Shown one piece after another: positions 22,636-34,085 of a stretch of 64,000 nt of DNA. Made by a program: the position numbers and the translations under genes. The stretch is from Muscardinus avellanarius (lineage: Eukaryota > Chordata > Mammalia > Rodentia > Gliridae), in the NCBI GenBank assembly GCA_963383645.1, contig OY726573.1, positions 20,505,845-20,569,844 on the forward strand. Direction: 5' to 3'. A model generated the notes under the pieces. That model ran no database searches, was not told the origin of the DNA, and saw only the letters and a program-made list of their open reading frames with translations. Numbering within the stretch: the first letter of the stretch is position 1; the number at the start of each line of letters is the position of its first letter.

Positions 22636-24699
22636 CACCTCTGTAAACGTCATACCCACAGTGACAGTAACCAGAGCCTGCTGTGTGCAAGGCCTGGTCT
22701 GGAGTCAGAAAACCGGGCACGGAGCCTGCCACAGGGTGAGGCCAGGTCTGGGGCCAGTGGGCCGGGCCCGGAGCCTGTTGTGAGGCAGGCCTGGAACTGG
22801 GGCCTGCTTCACAGCAAAGGGCCAGCAGATTTTTTCAACATGTATCCAGGAAGCAATAGAAGCTGCTGCTGCCTCACCTAATCTCTCAGCAGATTTCCAG
22901 ACCCAAGTGATCTCTATTAAAAAAAAAAAAAATTGGTTGTGAGTGGATCATCCTGCCAAAGTTACTCACCTTCTGGCTTTCAGGTTTTCAGTAAGTGGGA
23001 ATAAGGTGGAGAAATAGAAGCTCTAATACATTGTTGGCGGGATTGCAAGTTGGTGCAACCACTTTGGAGAACAGTATAGAAGATCCTCAGAAGGAAAACG
23101 AACTTACCATATGATCCAGTGATACCACCTCTGGGTATCTACCAAAAAGAATGAAAACCAAAATACCAAACTAATACATGAACAACCATGTTCATAGCTG
23201 CACAGTTCACCATTGCCAAACTGGAACCAGCCAAGATGTCCTTCAACGAATGAGTGGATTTCAAAACTATGGGATATGTACACAATGGAACTTTGCCCAG
23301 CAATAGGGAGAACAAAATATGGCATTTACAGTGAAATGTCACAAAAAAAAGAAATCAGATGCTTTTCTTAATGTGCAAAATATTAGGGAGAAATGGGTAA
23401 CAGGAGGAACTCTAGATGAAGAAGGGACTCTATAGAGGAGCAATGAAGGTGACATATCTGAGGGGATAAGAGGGAGGATAAGGGAAACTCTTTAAAGCTC
23501 ATGATGTACTTAAACATCAAAGTCAGTCAGGAAGCCAAGCTTGGATAGGAAGGAGGGGGAGAGAAGGGGTTAGAGATTGGGTAGGGGCTGATGGGGTGAT
23601 GTTGCATGTATTTCTCCACAAGTTGTTTTTTTTTTTTTATCCCATTGAGATGTATAACTACAATGCACCAATAAAAATTTATTAAAAATAATTTAAAAAA
23701 TAAATTAAGGGTTGTAATATTGTAGTAGAGCTATTCTAACATAGTGCCAATGAGGCTGCTGGACCTCAGACACATTGTACGACAGGCACATTTACTGTTT
23801 TATTATATGTATTTCTGTTTGTTTGTTTTGCAGTTCTGGGATTTGTATCAAGGGGAGCTCTAAGTACCAAAAAAAATTCAGACAAGATCCCCACATTGTG
23901 TCGCATTGCCGTTGTAGTCTTGGTGCACCCTCTCCTGTGTTTTTGGTCTTGTGCCTTTGACTTACTGCACAGCTTGGTCACTTGGAGTCGCTGCATTCAG
24001 GGATGATTTCTCCTTCCTCCCTCTCAATTTCATAAAATCTGGAAGTTAGTGTAATGACTTCATTAAAGTCAAGTTTAACTTTTTTTTGGCAAGTATACAC
24101 TAAACAATAAGAGGAATTAAACTGGATGTGGTAGTGCACACTTGTAATCCCAGTACTTGGGAGGCTGAGACAGGAGGATCTGGGTTCGTGGCCAGCCTCA
24201 GCTACTTAGTGAGGCTCTTTGTAACTCAGTGAGACCCTGTTTCAAACTAAGAAATAAAAAATAGGGCTGGGGTTGTAGTTCAGAGGTAGAATGCCCCTGG
24301 GTTTCATCCCCAGAACCACTAAGGAAAAAAAATGAGGAATTAAAAAAAATTTGTGGTATTGGGGATGGAACCCATAGGCATCTACCTCTGAGCTACACCC
24401 CCAGCCCTTTATTGTGTGTGGTATTAACAAGCTACACCTCTAGTCCAATTATTTATTTATTTATCTGTTTATTTATTTATTTTTATTTTTTATTTTTCTA
24501 GTACTGGGAATCGAGCCCAGGGGAATTCTACCTCCAAGCTATATCTTCAGCCCTTTTAAAAATTTTTTTGTTTTGAAACAGGGTCTCTCTCGGTTGATGA
24601 GTCTCACTACTTGCTGAGGCTGTCCTTGAACCTGTTATCCTCCTGTCTCAGCTTCCCAAGTACTGAGATTATAGGCGTGCAACACCACATCCAGTCTTA

Positions 24700-24755
<56 letters not shown>

Positions 24756-26550
24756 GTACTGGGGATGGAACTCAGGGGCATTCTACCTCTGAGCTACACA
24801 CCCAGCCCTATTTTTTATTATTTAATTTGAAACAGGGTCTCACTAAGTTGCAAAGGAACCTCACTAAGTAGCTGAGGCTGGTTGCAAACCACAATCCTCC
24901 TGTCTCAGCCTCCCAAAAGCTGGGATTACAAGCTTACACCACCACGTCCAGCTCCCAGCCTTATTTTTCATTTGAAAAAGGGTCTCACTAGGTTGATGAT
25001 TCTTGGTACTTGTTGAGGTTGACCTTGAACCTACAATCTTCCTGTTTCAGTCTCCCAAGTGCTGGGATTACAGGCATATGCCACTATGCCCAGCTTTCCA
25101 TTTTATTTTTAATCTTGAAACAGGGGCTCTTAGAGTTGCAGAGAGCCTCACTAAGTTGCTGAGACTGGTCTTGAACCCGTGACCCTCCTGTCTCAGCCTC
25201 TCAAGTACTGGGATTACTTTATTTATTTTGGTACTGGGGATTGAACACAGGGGTATTCTAACTTTGAGCTATACCTCCAGCCCTATTTTACTTTTATTTT
25301 TTTGAAATGGGGTTTTGCTAAGTTGCAGAAGGCCTCACTAAATTGCTGAGACTGACCGAGAACCTGAGATTCTTTTGTCTCAACCTTCCAAGTACTGGAA
25401 TTATAGACATGGCCACCACACCTCACTATTTTGCATGTATCTTCAGAGGTAGAGAAGGATTGTCAGTTTTCCTGTTACTGACTGCTCTTGTGAGATTTTG
25501 GTATCACTGTTGCACTGGCCCCATACAATGGTTAGAAACTGTTCTCTCCTTTTTACTCTCTAGAACAGTTTGTGTGAGATTGGTATTATTTCTTCAAATG
25601 TTTGAAAGATTTCATCAGTGATGACATCTGTGCCTAGAGTTCTTTCTAAAATTTTAGTAATGAACTAGATTCAGATTATATATTTATTCTTTTATTCTTT
25701 TGTCAGTTTGGGTAAATTTTATTTCAAGGAATTTGTTCATCTTACCTGAACTGATATAAGGCGAACATAATATTTTTTCATTATTATTTTGTGTATGTAT
25801 GTCTATGTGGTACTGAGAATTGAACCTAGGGACATTCTCCTCTGAGCTACACCCAGCACTATTTTTAAACTTTTTTTTTTTTTTTTTTTTTTTTGTGGTA
25901 CTGGGGGTAGAACCCAGAGGCTTTCTACCTCCGGGCTATACTCCCAGAACTTTTTTTTAATATTTTATTTGGAAACAGGGTCTCACTGAGTTGCTGAAAG
26001 CCTCACTAAGTAGCTGAGGCTGGCTTTGAACCCGTGCGATCCTCCTGTCTCAGCCTCCCAAGCGCAGGGATTACAAGCATGCGCCACCACGCCCGCTAAA
26101 CTTTTATTTTGAAACAGGGTCTCACTAGGTTGATGAGAATCTCACTACTTGCTGAGGCTATCTTCAAACCTGTGATTCTCCTCCCAAGTACTGGGATTAC
26201 AGGTGTGTACCACTATGCCTGGATCTTCATTATTTTTATTTTTTATTTTTTGTGGTGCTAGAGATTGAACCCAGGAGCCTCTGAACTACACCTCCAGCCC
26301 AACTCTTTTTTTTTTTTTTTTTTGCGGGTCTGGAGATGGAACCCAGGGGCATTTGACCTCCGAGCTACACCCCCTGTCCTATTTTTTTTTAGTATTCTTT
26401 ATTTTGAAACTGAGTCTCACTGAGTTGCAGAGAGCCTCACTAAGTAGCCGAGGCCGTCTGTGAACCCTGATCCTCAAGTCTCATCCTCCCGAATGCTGAG
26501 ATTACAAGCGTGCGCCACCATGCCCAGCTCTCCAGCCCAACTTTTAATCT

Positions 26551-26581
<31 letters not shown>

Positions 26582-27131
26582 GGGGGGTCTGGGGATGGAA
26601 CCCAGGGGCATTTGACCTCCAAGCTATACCTCCTGCCCAATTTTTATTTTGAAACTGGGTCTCACTGAGTTGCGGAGGGCCTCACTAAGTAGCTGAGGCT
26701 GTCTGTGAACCGCGATCCTCCGGTCACAGCCTCCCAAATGCTGGGATTACAAGCATGCGCCACCACGCCCAGCTAATCTTTATTTTTGAAACAGGGTCTC
26801 ACTAAGTTGTGGAGTGCCTCACTAAGTAGCTGAGGCTGTCCAGGAACCATGATCCTCCTGTCTCAGGCTCCCAAGTACTGGGATTACAGGCGTGCCCCAC
26901 CATGCCAGTTTATTTTTATTTTCTAAATTAAAATTTGTGTGTGTGTGCTGGGAGTGGTGGCGCACGCTTGTAATTCCTGTGCTTGGGAGGTGGAGACAGG
27001 AGGATCCCGCAGGTTTGAAGCCAGCCTTGCTGTCTTAAGAGACCCTGTTTCCAAATAAAAATATAAAAATAGGTCTGGGAGTGTAGCCCGGAGGTAGAAG
27101 GATTTCCAGGAACCCCAGTACCACCAAAAAA

Positions 27132-27170
<39 letters not shown>

Positions 27171-29929
27171 TGCTAAGGATTGAGTCTAGAGACATCCTAC
27201 CTCTGAGCTACACCCTAGTCCTATTTTATCATTTATTTGGAAACAGGGTCTTGCTAAGTTGCTGATGGCTCCCCTCAGTTACAGAGGCTGGCCTCCAACC
27301 TGTGTACCGCCTTTCTCAGCCTCCTAAATACTGGGATTACAGATGTGCACCACCATATCTGGCTATATATATATTTTCAGGTCTGGGGATGGAACCCCAA
27401 GGGCATTCGACCTCCAAGCTATACCCCTGCCCTAATTTTTATTCTTTATTTTGAAACAGGGTCTCACTAAGTTACAGAGTGGCTCACTAAGTAGCTGAGG
27501 CTGTCTGCAAACCGGGATCCTCTGGTCTCAGCCTCCCAAATGCTGTGATTACAAGCATACACCACACACCCGGTTTATTAATCTTCTTTTTTAAAAAAAA
27601 AAAAAAAAACTTTAGCCAGGCATGGTGGGCCACGCTTGTAATCCCAGTGCTTGGAAGGCTAAGATAGGAGGATTGAAGTTTCGAGGCCAGCCTCATATAT
27701 GTGAGAATACTAATACCAGTCTCAACACCCTGTATGGGGAATATGGGTGGGGGGATGTGGAGGGCGCTGGAGAAAGGCCCGCCAAGTGCTGTGTGCATGT
27801 ATGTCACCACCACATTGTGATGTGAGACTATAATGCACCAAAAAGTAAAACAAAAAAAAATTTATGTGTGTGTTTGGTACTAGGGACTGAATTCAGGGCC
27901 ACTCTACCTCTGAGCTATATCCGTAACCCTATTTTATTTTTATTTTTAAATTTTATTTATTTATTTTTGTGGTACTGGGGTTCCTGGAAACCCTTCTAAC
28001 TCTGGGCTACACTCCCAGACCTATTTTATATTTTTATTTGGAAACAGAGTCTCTTAAGACAGCAAGGCTGGCTTCGAACCTGCGTGATCCTTCTGTCTCC
28101 CCTCCCAAGCGCGGGGATTACAAGCATGCGCCACCACGCCCGGCACTTATTTTTATTTTGAAAGAGGGTCTTGCTAGGTTGATGAACCTCACTACTTGCT
28201 GAGGCCATCCTCAAACCGGAGGTCCTCAGCCTCAGTGTTCTAAGGCTGAGGCTTAAGTGTGGAGGCCTTCACTAAGTAGCTGAGGCTGACCGTGAACCTG
28301 CAATCCTCCTGTCTTAGCCTCCCAAGTACTGGGATTACAAGTGTGCGCTGCTACACCCAGCACTTGGGCCGTCATTTTTGAGGATGCATGTTTTGTCTGG
28401 GGTCACTCACGGAGAGGCACGGTCTCTCTGCAGTCCTTATAGTGTATCTAGACTTGGATTGAAGACTAGGCGGTGCGCATGCGCCGTGACAGGCATGGCA
28501 GGCGCGTGCGGGAGGCTGAGCAGGTGTGCTGGGATGTGCTTCTTCAGGGAGGTTCCTTGAGGAGGTGCTCTGGTGCTGGCAGCTTGCTTTAGGAGGGCAT
28601 CCCAGGTTCGGGGTTAAACGCACTGGCGTTGGTCCTACTACCATGAGGAAAACATCCCGGGGTGGGTGAGGCTTTTGTCATCTGTAAAGCCAGGGATAAT
28701 GATTCCACAGGCTCTCATGGAATAATGGGAAGTAGTGGCCCAGCCAGTCTCTTTCACCAAATCTTCCTTTTTGCTCACAGGCCTGGCCCTCACGGGTGCC
28801 TTCAACGTGGATGTAACCCGGCCCTGGGTCACAGCTGAGACAGGCACCCCTTTCCTGCTCAGCCCCCTTCTGCACCAAGACCCCAGCACCAACCAGACCT
28901 GGTGAGTGAGGCCGGCAGGCAGCAGGTCTGTGATGCACCCCAAAAAAGGCCTTGAGCCCCAGCCTACAGTCTGGGCAGAAACACCTGTCACCTTCAGGAG
29001 GGTACTCAGCAAGGAGCTGCAGGAGAGGCTGTGGTCCAGGCTGGCTGTGGAGTCTGCGGAACCTCGTCCCTCCCCTCACTCTGCTTCTCTGCCCTGTTGT
29101 CTGGGCAGGGAAGGGGAGCTTACATACTTTTTCTGTGTGTGGTGCTGGGAATTAAACCAGTTCTACCTCTGAGCTATTACTCCTGCCCCATTTTATATTT
29201 TGAAACAGGCTGATCTTGAACTTGTAACTCCTGTCTCAGCCTTCCAAATCCTGGGATTACAGGTGTACATCATTGCTCCTGGTTTAAAATCTACTTATTT
29301 ATTTATTTATTTATTGTACTGAGGATGGAATGCAGGGGCATTCTACCTCTGAGCTACACCCCAGCCCTATTTTTTATTCTTTATTTTGAAACAGGGTCTC
29401 ACTAAATTGCAGAGCACCTCACTAAACTGAGGCTGTCTGTGAACCTTATCCTTCTGTCTCAGCCTCTCAAATGCTGGGTGGGATTACAAGTGTGCTCCAC
29501 TATGCCCAGCTTAAAATCTATTTTTGTGTGTGTGTGGTACTGGGGTTCCTGGAAGCCCTTCTACTTCCGGGCTACACTCCCAGACCTATTTTATACATTT
29601 TTTTATTTTTGGAAACAGGGTCTCTTAAACCAGCGTGTCTGGCTTCAAACCTGCGCAATCCTCCTGTCTCTGCCTCCCAAGCGTGGGGATTACAAGCGTG
29701 CGCCACCACGCCCGGCTTAAAATCTATTTTAAAAAGAAAGTACAGCTGGGCATGGTGGCACATACTTGTAATCCCCCGAGCTTGGGAGGCGAAGATAGGA
29801 GGATTGCGCAGGTTCGAAGCCAGCCTCTCTGGCTTAAGAGACCCTGTTTCCAAATAAAAATATAAAAAATAGGTGTCTGGGAGTGTAGCCCAGAGGTAGA
29901 AGGGTTTCCAGGAACCCCAGTACCATCAA

Positions 29930-29980
<51 letters not shown>

Positions 29981-30521
29981 TTACATAGGTGGGTGCGGTG
30001 GCTCACACTTGTAATCCCAGTACTTGGGAGGCTGAGACAGGAGGATTGCAGGTGTGAGGACAGTCTCAGCAAGTTGTGAGACTCTCATCAACCTAGTGAG
30101 ACCCTGTTTCAAATAAAATAAGGCCAGGGGTGGTGGCACATGCTTGTAATCCCAGTACTTGGGAGACTGAGACAGGAGGATCGTAGATTCACAGCCAACC
30201 TCAGCTACATAGTGAGGTCCTCCACAATTTAATGAGAACCTGTTTCAAAATAAAGAATAAAGAGCCAGGTGTGAGGCTGAGACAGGAGAATTGCAGTTTA
30301 GTGGTTAGCCTCAGCTACTTAGTGAGGCTCCCAGCAACCTAGTGAGACCCTGTTTCAAAATAAGAAATAAAATTGGGCTGTAGGTGTGGCTTGAAGGTAG
30401 AATGCTTCTAGGTTCAATCCCCAGTACTGAAAAATAAAATAAATAGATAAATAAATAAATAAACAAAAATAGAGTAGAGTGTGGCTCAGAGGCAGAGTGC
30501 CCCTGGGTTCAGTCTCCAGTA

Positions 30522-30576
<55 letters not shown>

Positions 30577-32463
30577 TAAAGTCATGAAGGCTCTTTTGTT
30601 ACTTATAAAAGTAACAAAATAGACAATTTGGAAAAGTAATATATAGACAATTTGGAAAGTAATTTTAAAGTCAAGGGAAAATTGAAAACAGGAGGCCCAG
30701 AAGCTAGTGTTAAGAGGCAGGCCGTGGTTCTGGTGATCTGGTGGGCAGCCTCACCGATGCTGAGCGACCTCAGCAAGGTGCACAGCCCTGAGCTTCGGTC
30801 TCCTCTCCACAGTGAAGCTGACGATTCACTGAACTTACAAGGTTGTTCCAGAGATAATGCATATGAAGGCTCCACACAGTTTTTGGAAAATAAGGCTCCA
30901 AACATTTTTATATATTATGAAAACATCATCCCTATCTACCTATCAAGCAAGCAAAAAGTATAAAATTGGAAGACACTGTGCAGGCAAGGATGTGGTGAGA
31001 CAGGGTTGTGGGGTGTCACCACCTTGGAGGGCAGTATCTCCATATCTGGTAAAGTTGAGGATGCACGTGGCCTTGGACTCTGTGGTTGCACCTCAGACAC
31101 CAACCTTAGAAAAAATCTCATGCCCTCCCCCATTTTTAAAATGGGGGTACTTGACATAAAATCCAGGGCCTCATGTTCTCACCACATGCTGCACCACTGA
31201 GCTACACTCACAGCCCATGGTTTGTATGTGTGTATGTTTTGTTAGGAATAGAACCCAGGGCTTTCCAAATGCTAAGCACATGTTCTACTGCTGAGCTCTA
31301 CCCTGGCCTTCACATGTAAAAATGTTGGTCGTAGAATTGCTGGTTATAACGAAAAACTAGAAATGGTCCTCATTGGGCAAATGGGAGAAACACATGAGAT
31401 GCAGGTCAAGTGAGTGGAACGAGTGCAGGGGTTACTAACCCCATTCGACCTTGAAACACTGTGAGATGAAAAGGGCAGGTTGTGGAATTTTACATACCAT
31501 GGCCATTTACCAGCAGATATGTATGGAGCAACTACTGTGTGCCAGGTCCTGAGGTAAGGCAGCAAGCTGAGCTAACAATGCCCTCCTAGGCTCAGGGAGC
31601 TATGTGTGGCCACTGGACATAATAAGCAAACACGTCAAATACAAATGCAGTGGTGATGGTGGTGTGCTGGATGGAGTAGGAGGTCTGCACTGAAAGGCTG
31701 TGACATCTGAGGCCTATTTCAATTTCCTGCTGTCACCAAGATGACTTTTATAGCTGTGTTGTTTTAAAACTGCATCTGGTCATGGTTTGTGTCCTGCCTG
31801 CCTGCATTTTGGTACTGGGGATTGAACCCAGGAACATTCTACCTCACCATTCTATCCCAGACCACTCATTCATTTATTTGTTTATTATTTATTTATGTCA
31901 TATACAGGGAATTAAACTGAGAGGCATTCTACCTCCAGACTACACCCCCAACCCTTTTATAGACATTTTTTTTAATTTTATTTATTTTTCTGGTGGTTCT
32001 GGGGTTCCTGGAAACCCTTTTACCTCTAGGCTATACTCCCAGACACCCATTTTTTATATTTTTCTTTGGAAATAGGGTCTCTTAAGCCAGCGAGGTCGGC
32101 TTTGAGCCTGCTCTATCCTCCTGTCTCCGCCTCCCAAGTGTGGGGATTACAACTGTGTGCCACTACACCTGGCAAAATTTATTTTTAAAACAGGGTCAGC
32201 CGGGCGTGTGGTGCATGCTTGTAATCCCTGCGCTTGGGAGACTGAGACAGGAGGATTGCACAGGTTCACAGCCAGCTTCAGCTACTTAGGCTCTCAGCAA
32301 CTTAGAGAGACCTTGTTTCCAAATAAAAAATATAAAATAGGTCAGGGCGTATAGCCCCAAGGTAGAAGGGCTTCCAGGAACCCCAGTACCACACACAAAA
32401 AAGAATAAAAAATAGGGCTAGGGCTATAGCTCAGAGGTAGAATGCCCCCTGGGTTCTATCCCC

Positions 32464-32500
<37 letters not shown>

Positions 32501-32770
32501 CTATGTTCACCAGGCACAGTAGTGCACACATGTAGCCCAGTACTTAGGAGGCTGAGACATGAGGGTTACAGGTTTGAGGCGAGCCTCAGCAACTTAGCAA
32601 AACCATTTCAAAATAAAAAATAAAATCATCTAGGAGTGTATCTTGGAGGTAGAATACCTCTGGGGGTTCAATCTGCAGCTTAAAAAGAAAGTCTAGGTTC
32701 ATGGTGGTATTTTTTGGTACTTGGGATAGAACCCAGGGGCATTCTACCTCCAAGCTACACCCCCAGCATT

Positions 32771-32817
<47 letters not shown>

Positions 32818-33296
32818 TTTGTTTGTTTGTTTGTGGTGCCAGGGATGAAACCCTGGGGCATTGAACTGCCAAGCTACACCCTCATTCCTAATTTTTTAAA
32901 AGTCTTTTTATTTATTTTTATTTTATTTAAAAAAAATTTTTTTTTTTGCAGGTTTGGGGATGGAACCCAGGGGCATTTGACCTCCAAGCTGCATCCTCTG
33001 CCCTATTTTTTATTCTTTATTTTTGAAACAGAGTCTCACTAAGTTGCGGAGGGCCTCACTAAGTAGCTGAGGCTGTCTGCAAACCGTGATCCTATGATCC
33101 TACGGTCTCAGCCTCCCGAAGGTTGGGATTACAAGCGTGTGCCACCACACCCAGCTCTTTTTATTTTTGGAAACAGTCTCACTGAGTTGTGAAGGGCCTA
33201 AGTTGCTGAGGCTGTCTATGAACCGCAATCCTCTGGTCTCCACCTCCTGAAAGCTGGGATTACAAGCGTGTGCTACCACGCCTGGCCTTGTTCTTT

Positions 33297-33335
<39 letters not shown>

Positions 33336-34040
33336 TTTGTGCACTGTATTCATACATCATAGTGGGATACAAACTTTTGTAGACATACATGCACACATCG
33401 CCCAGTCAGCCCCCACCCGATCCCCACCCCATTCTCTCCCCATCCCTCCCTCCCATGCTTGGCTTAGTGGTTGACATCTAGTATTATAGCAATTTATCCA
33501 AAATTAAAAATGATAATCTCACATAACAGTTTCATTTGTCTGATACCAAGCTTTTGATGACTTAAAGATAACATTTCAATTTTTCTTTTTACTTTATTTC
33601 TTACCAAAGAATATTTTTTTTCTATTTTTTTAGGTGAAACTATCATATATTTATATATTTATTTTTCAGAAAAAAAATCTATCCTAATATGGAATATGGA
33701 CTCTAGATACCCAAAACGATCTTGAAAAAGAACAAAGCTAGAAGATATATATTTTCTGATTTCAAACCATATAAAGCTACAATAATGGAAACAGTGTAGT
33801 ACTATTCTAAAGGCATATATATAAACCATTGGAGTTAAATAAAAGCCTAGAGCTAAATTCTTCCCTATATTGTCAAGTTATTTTTGACAAGGTTTCCACA
33901 AACATTTGGTAGTGGAAATAATAATCTTTTAACTAAATATTGTTGAAAAATAATAATTACATGGAAAAGAATAAAATTGGACCCTTACCTAATCCCATAT
34001 ACAAATATTAGTCTTTTTTATTTTCTTTTTTATTTTCTTT

Positions 34041-34085
<45 letters not shown>

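Larger units (their letters stand above)
20876..23703 (+). mobile_element. Composite retroposon A: YY1-type monomers, CACNA2D3-like modules and L1 3' end
   Basis: Modules in order: alpha 20876-21060, beta 21061-21219, beta 21220-21383, CACNA2D3-like 21384-21642, alpha 21646-21833, beta-variant 21834-21990, beta 21991-22149, beta 22150-22314, CACNA2D3-like 22315-22560, (AT)n 22563-22628, GC-rich repeated block about 22670-22830, linker about 22831-22990, L1 3' region 22990-23703. Monomers open with motifs such as gggaagatggcggcagc or ggccaagatggcggcag, as in L1 5' UTRs and YY1 sites. Most beta monomers close with a ...ctatgtaagaaaaatg type ending. The L1 part carries the end of ORF2 (ccaagatgtccttcaacgaa, atgggatatgtacacaatgg) and a 3'UTR ending caatgcaccaataaaaattt. 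No intact ORF is present. Copy B at 39.0 kb has the same module order and the same junction to the L1 part. Confidence 0.88.
13634..28780 (+). other. ITGAE: ITGAE intron 1 (15.1 kb), repeat-rich
   Basis: The intron holds single SINEs up to 20.9 kb, a TG-rich minisatellite at 16.7-17.1 kb, composite retroposon A (20.9-23.7 kb) and the first part of the SINE nest (24.1-28.4 kb). The stretches 13,634-14,150, 15,590-16,690 and 17,080-18,200 are unique-looking apart from MIR-like fragments (for example 17570-17670). No alternative exon could be supported. 28,380-28,640 is relatively CpG-rich and unique. Confidence 0.75.
24118..30590. mobile_element. SINE nest: about 30 B1-ID copies and fragments with microsatellites
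   Basis: The region is almost wholly SINE apart from 25.43-25.79 kb, 28.38-28.78 kb, exon 2 and its flank to 29.1 kb. Clear minus copies lie at about 24499-24695, 24757-24953, 25228-25428, 25892-26097, 26322-26529, 26575-26776, 27165-27365, 27377-27574, 27968-28145 (subfamily II), 29311-29512 and 29537-29718 (II). Clear + copies lie at about 24118-24330, 26946-27128 (II), 29744-29930 (II), 29990-30120 and 30121-30255. Many others are left- or right-half fragments. Insertions into the tails of earlier copies are common. Microsatellites: (TG)n 24697-24752, (GT)n 27133-27170, (AAT)n 29932-29983, (CA)n 30523-30573. Confidence 0.82.

Noticed and set aside
20876..23703. Simple 5'-truncated or internally deleted L1 as explanation of the composite
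   Set aside because: The CACNA2D3-like modules occur twice per element between promoter-like monomers, and the same structure recurs at 39 kb. A plain deletion does not explain this.
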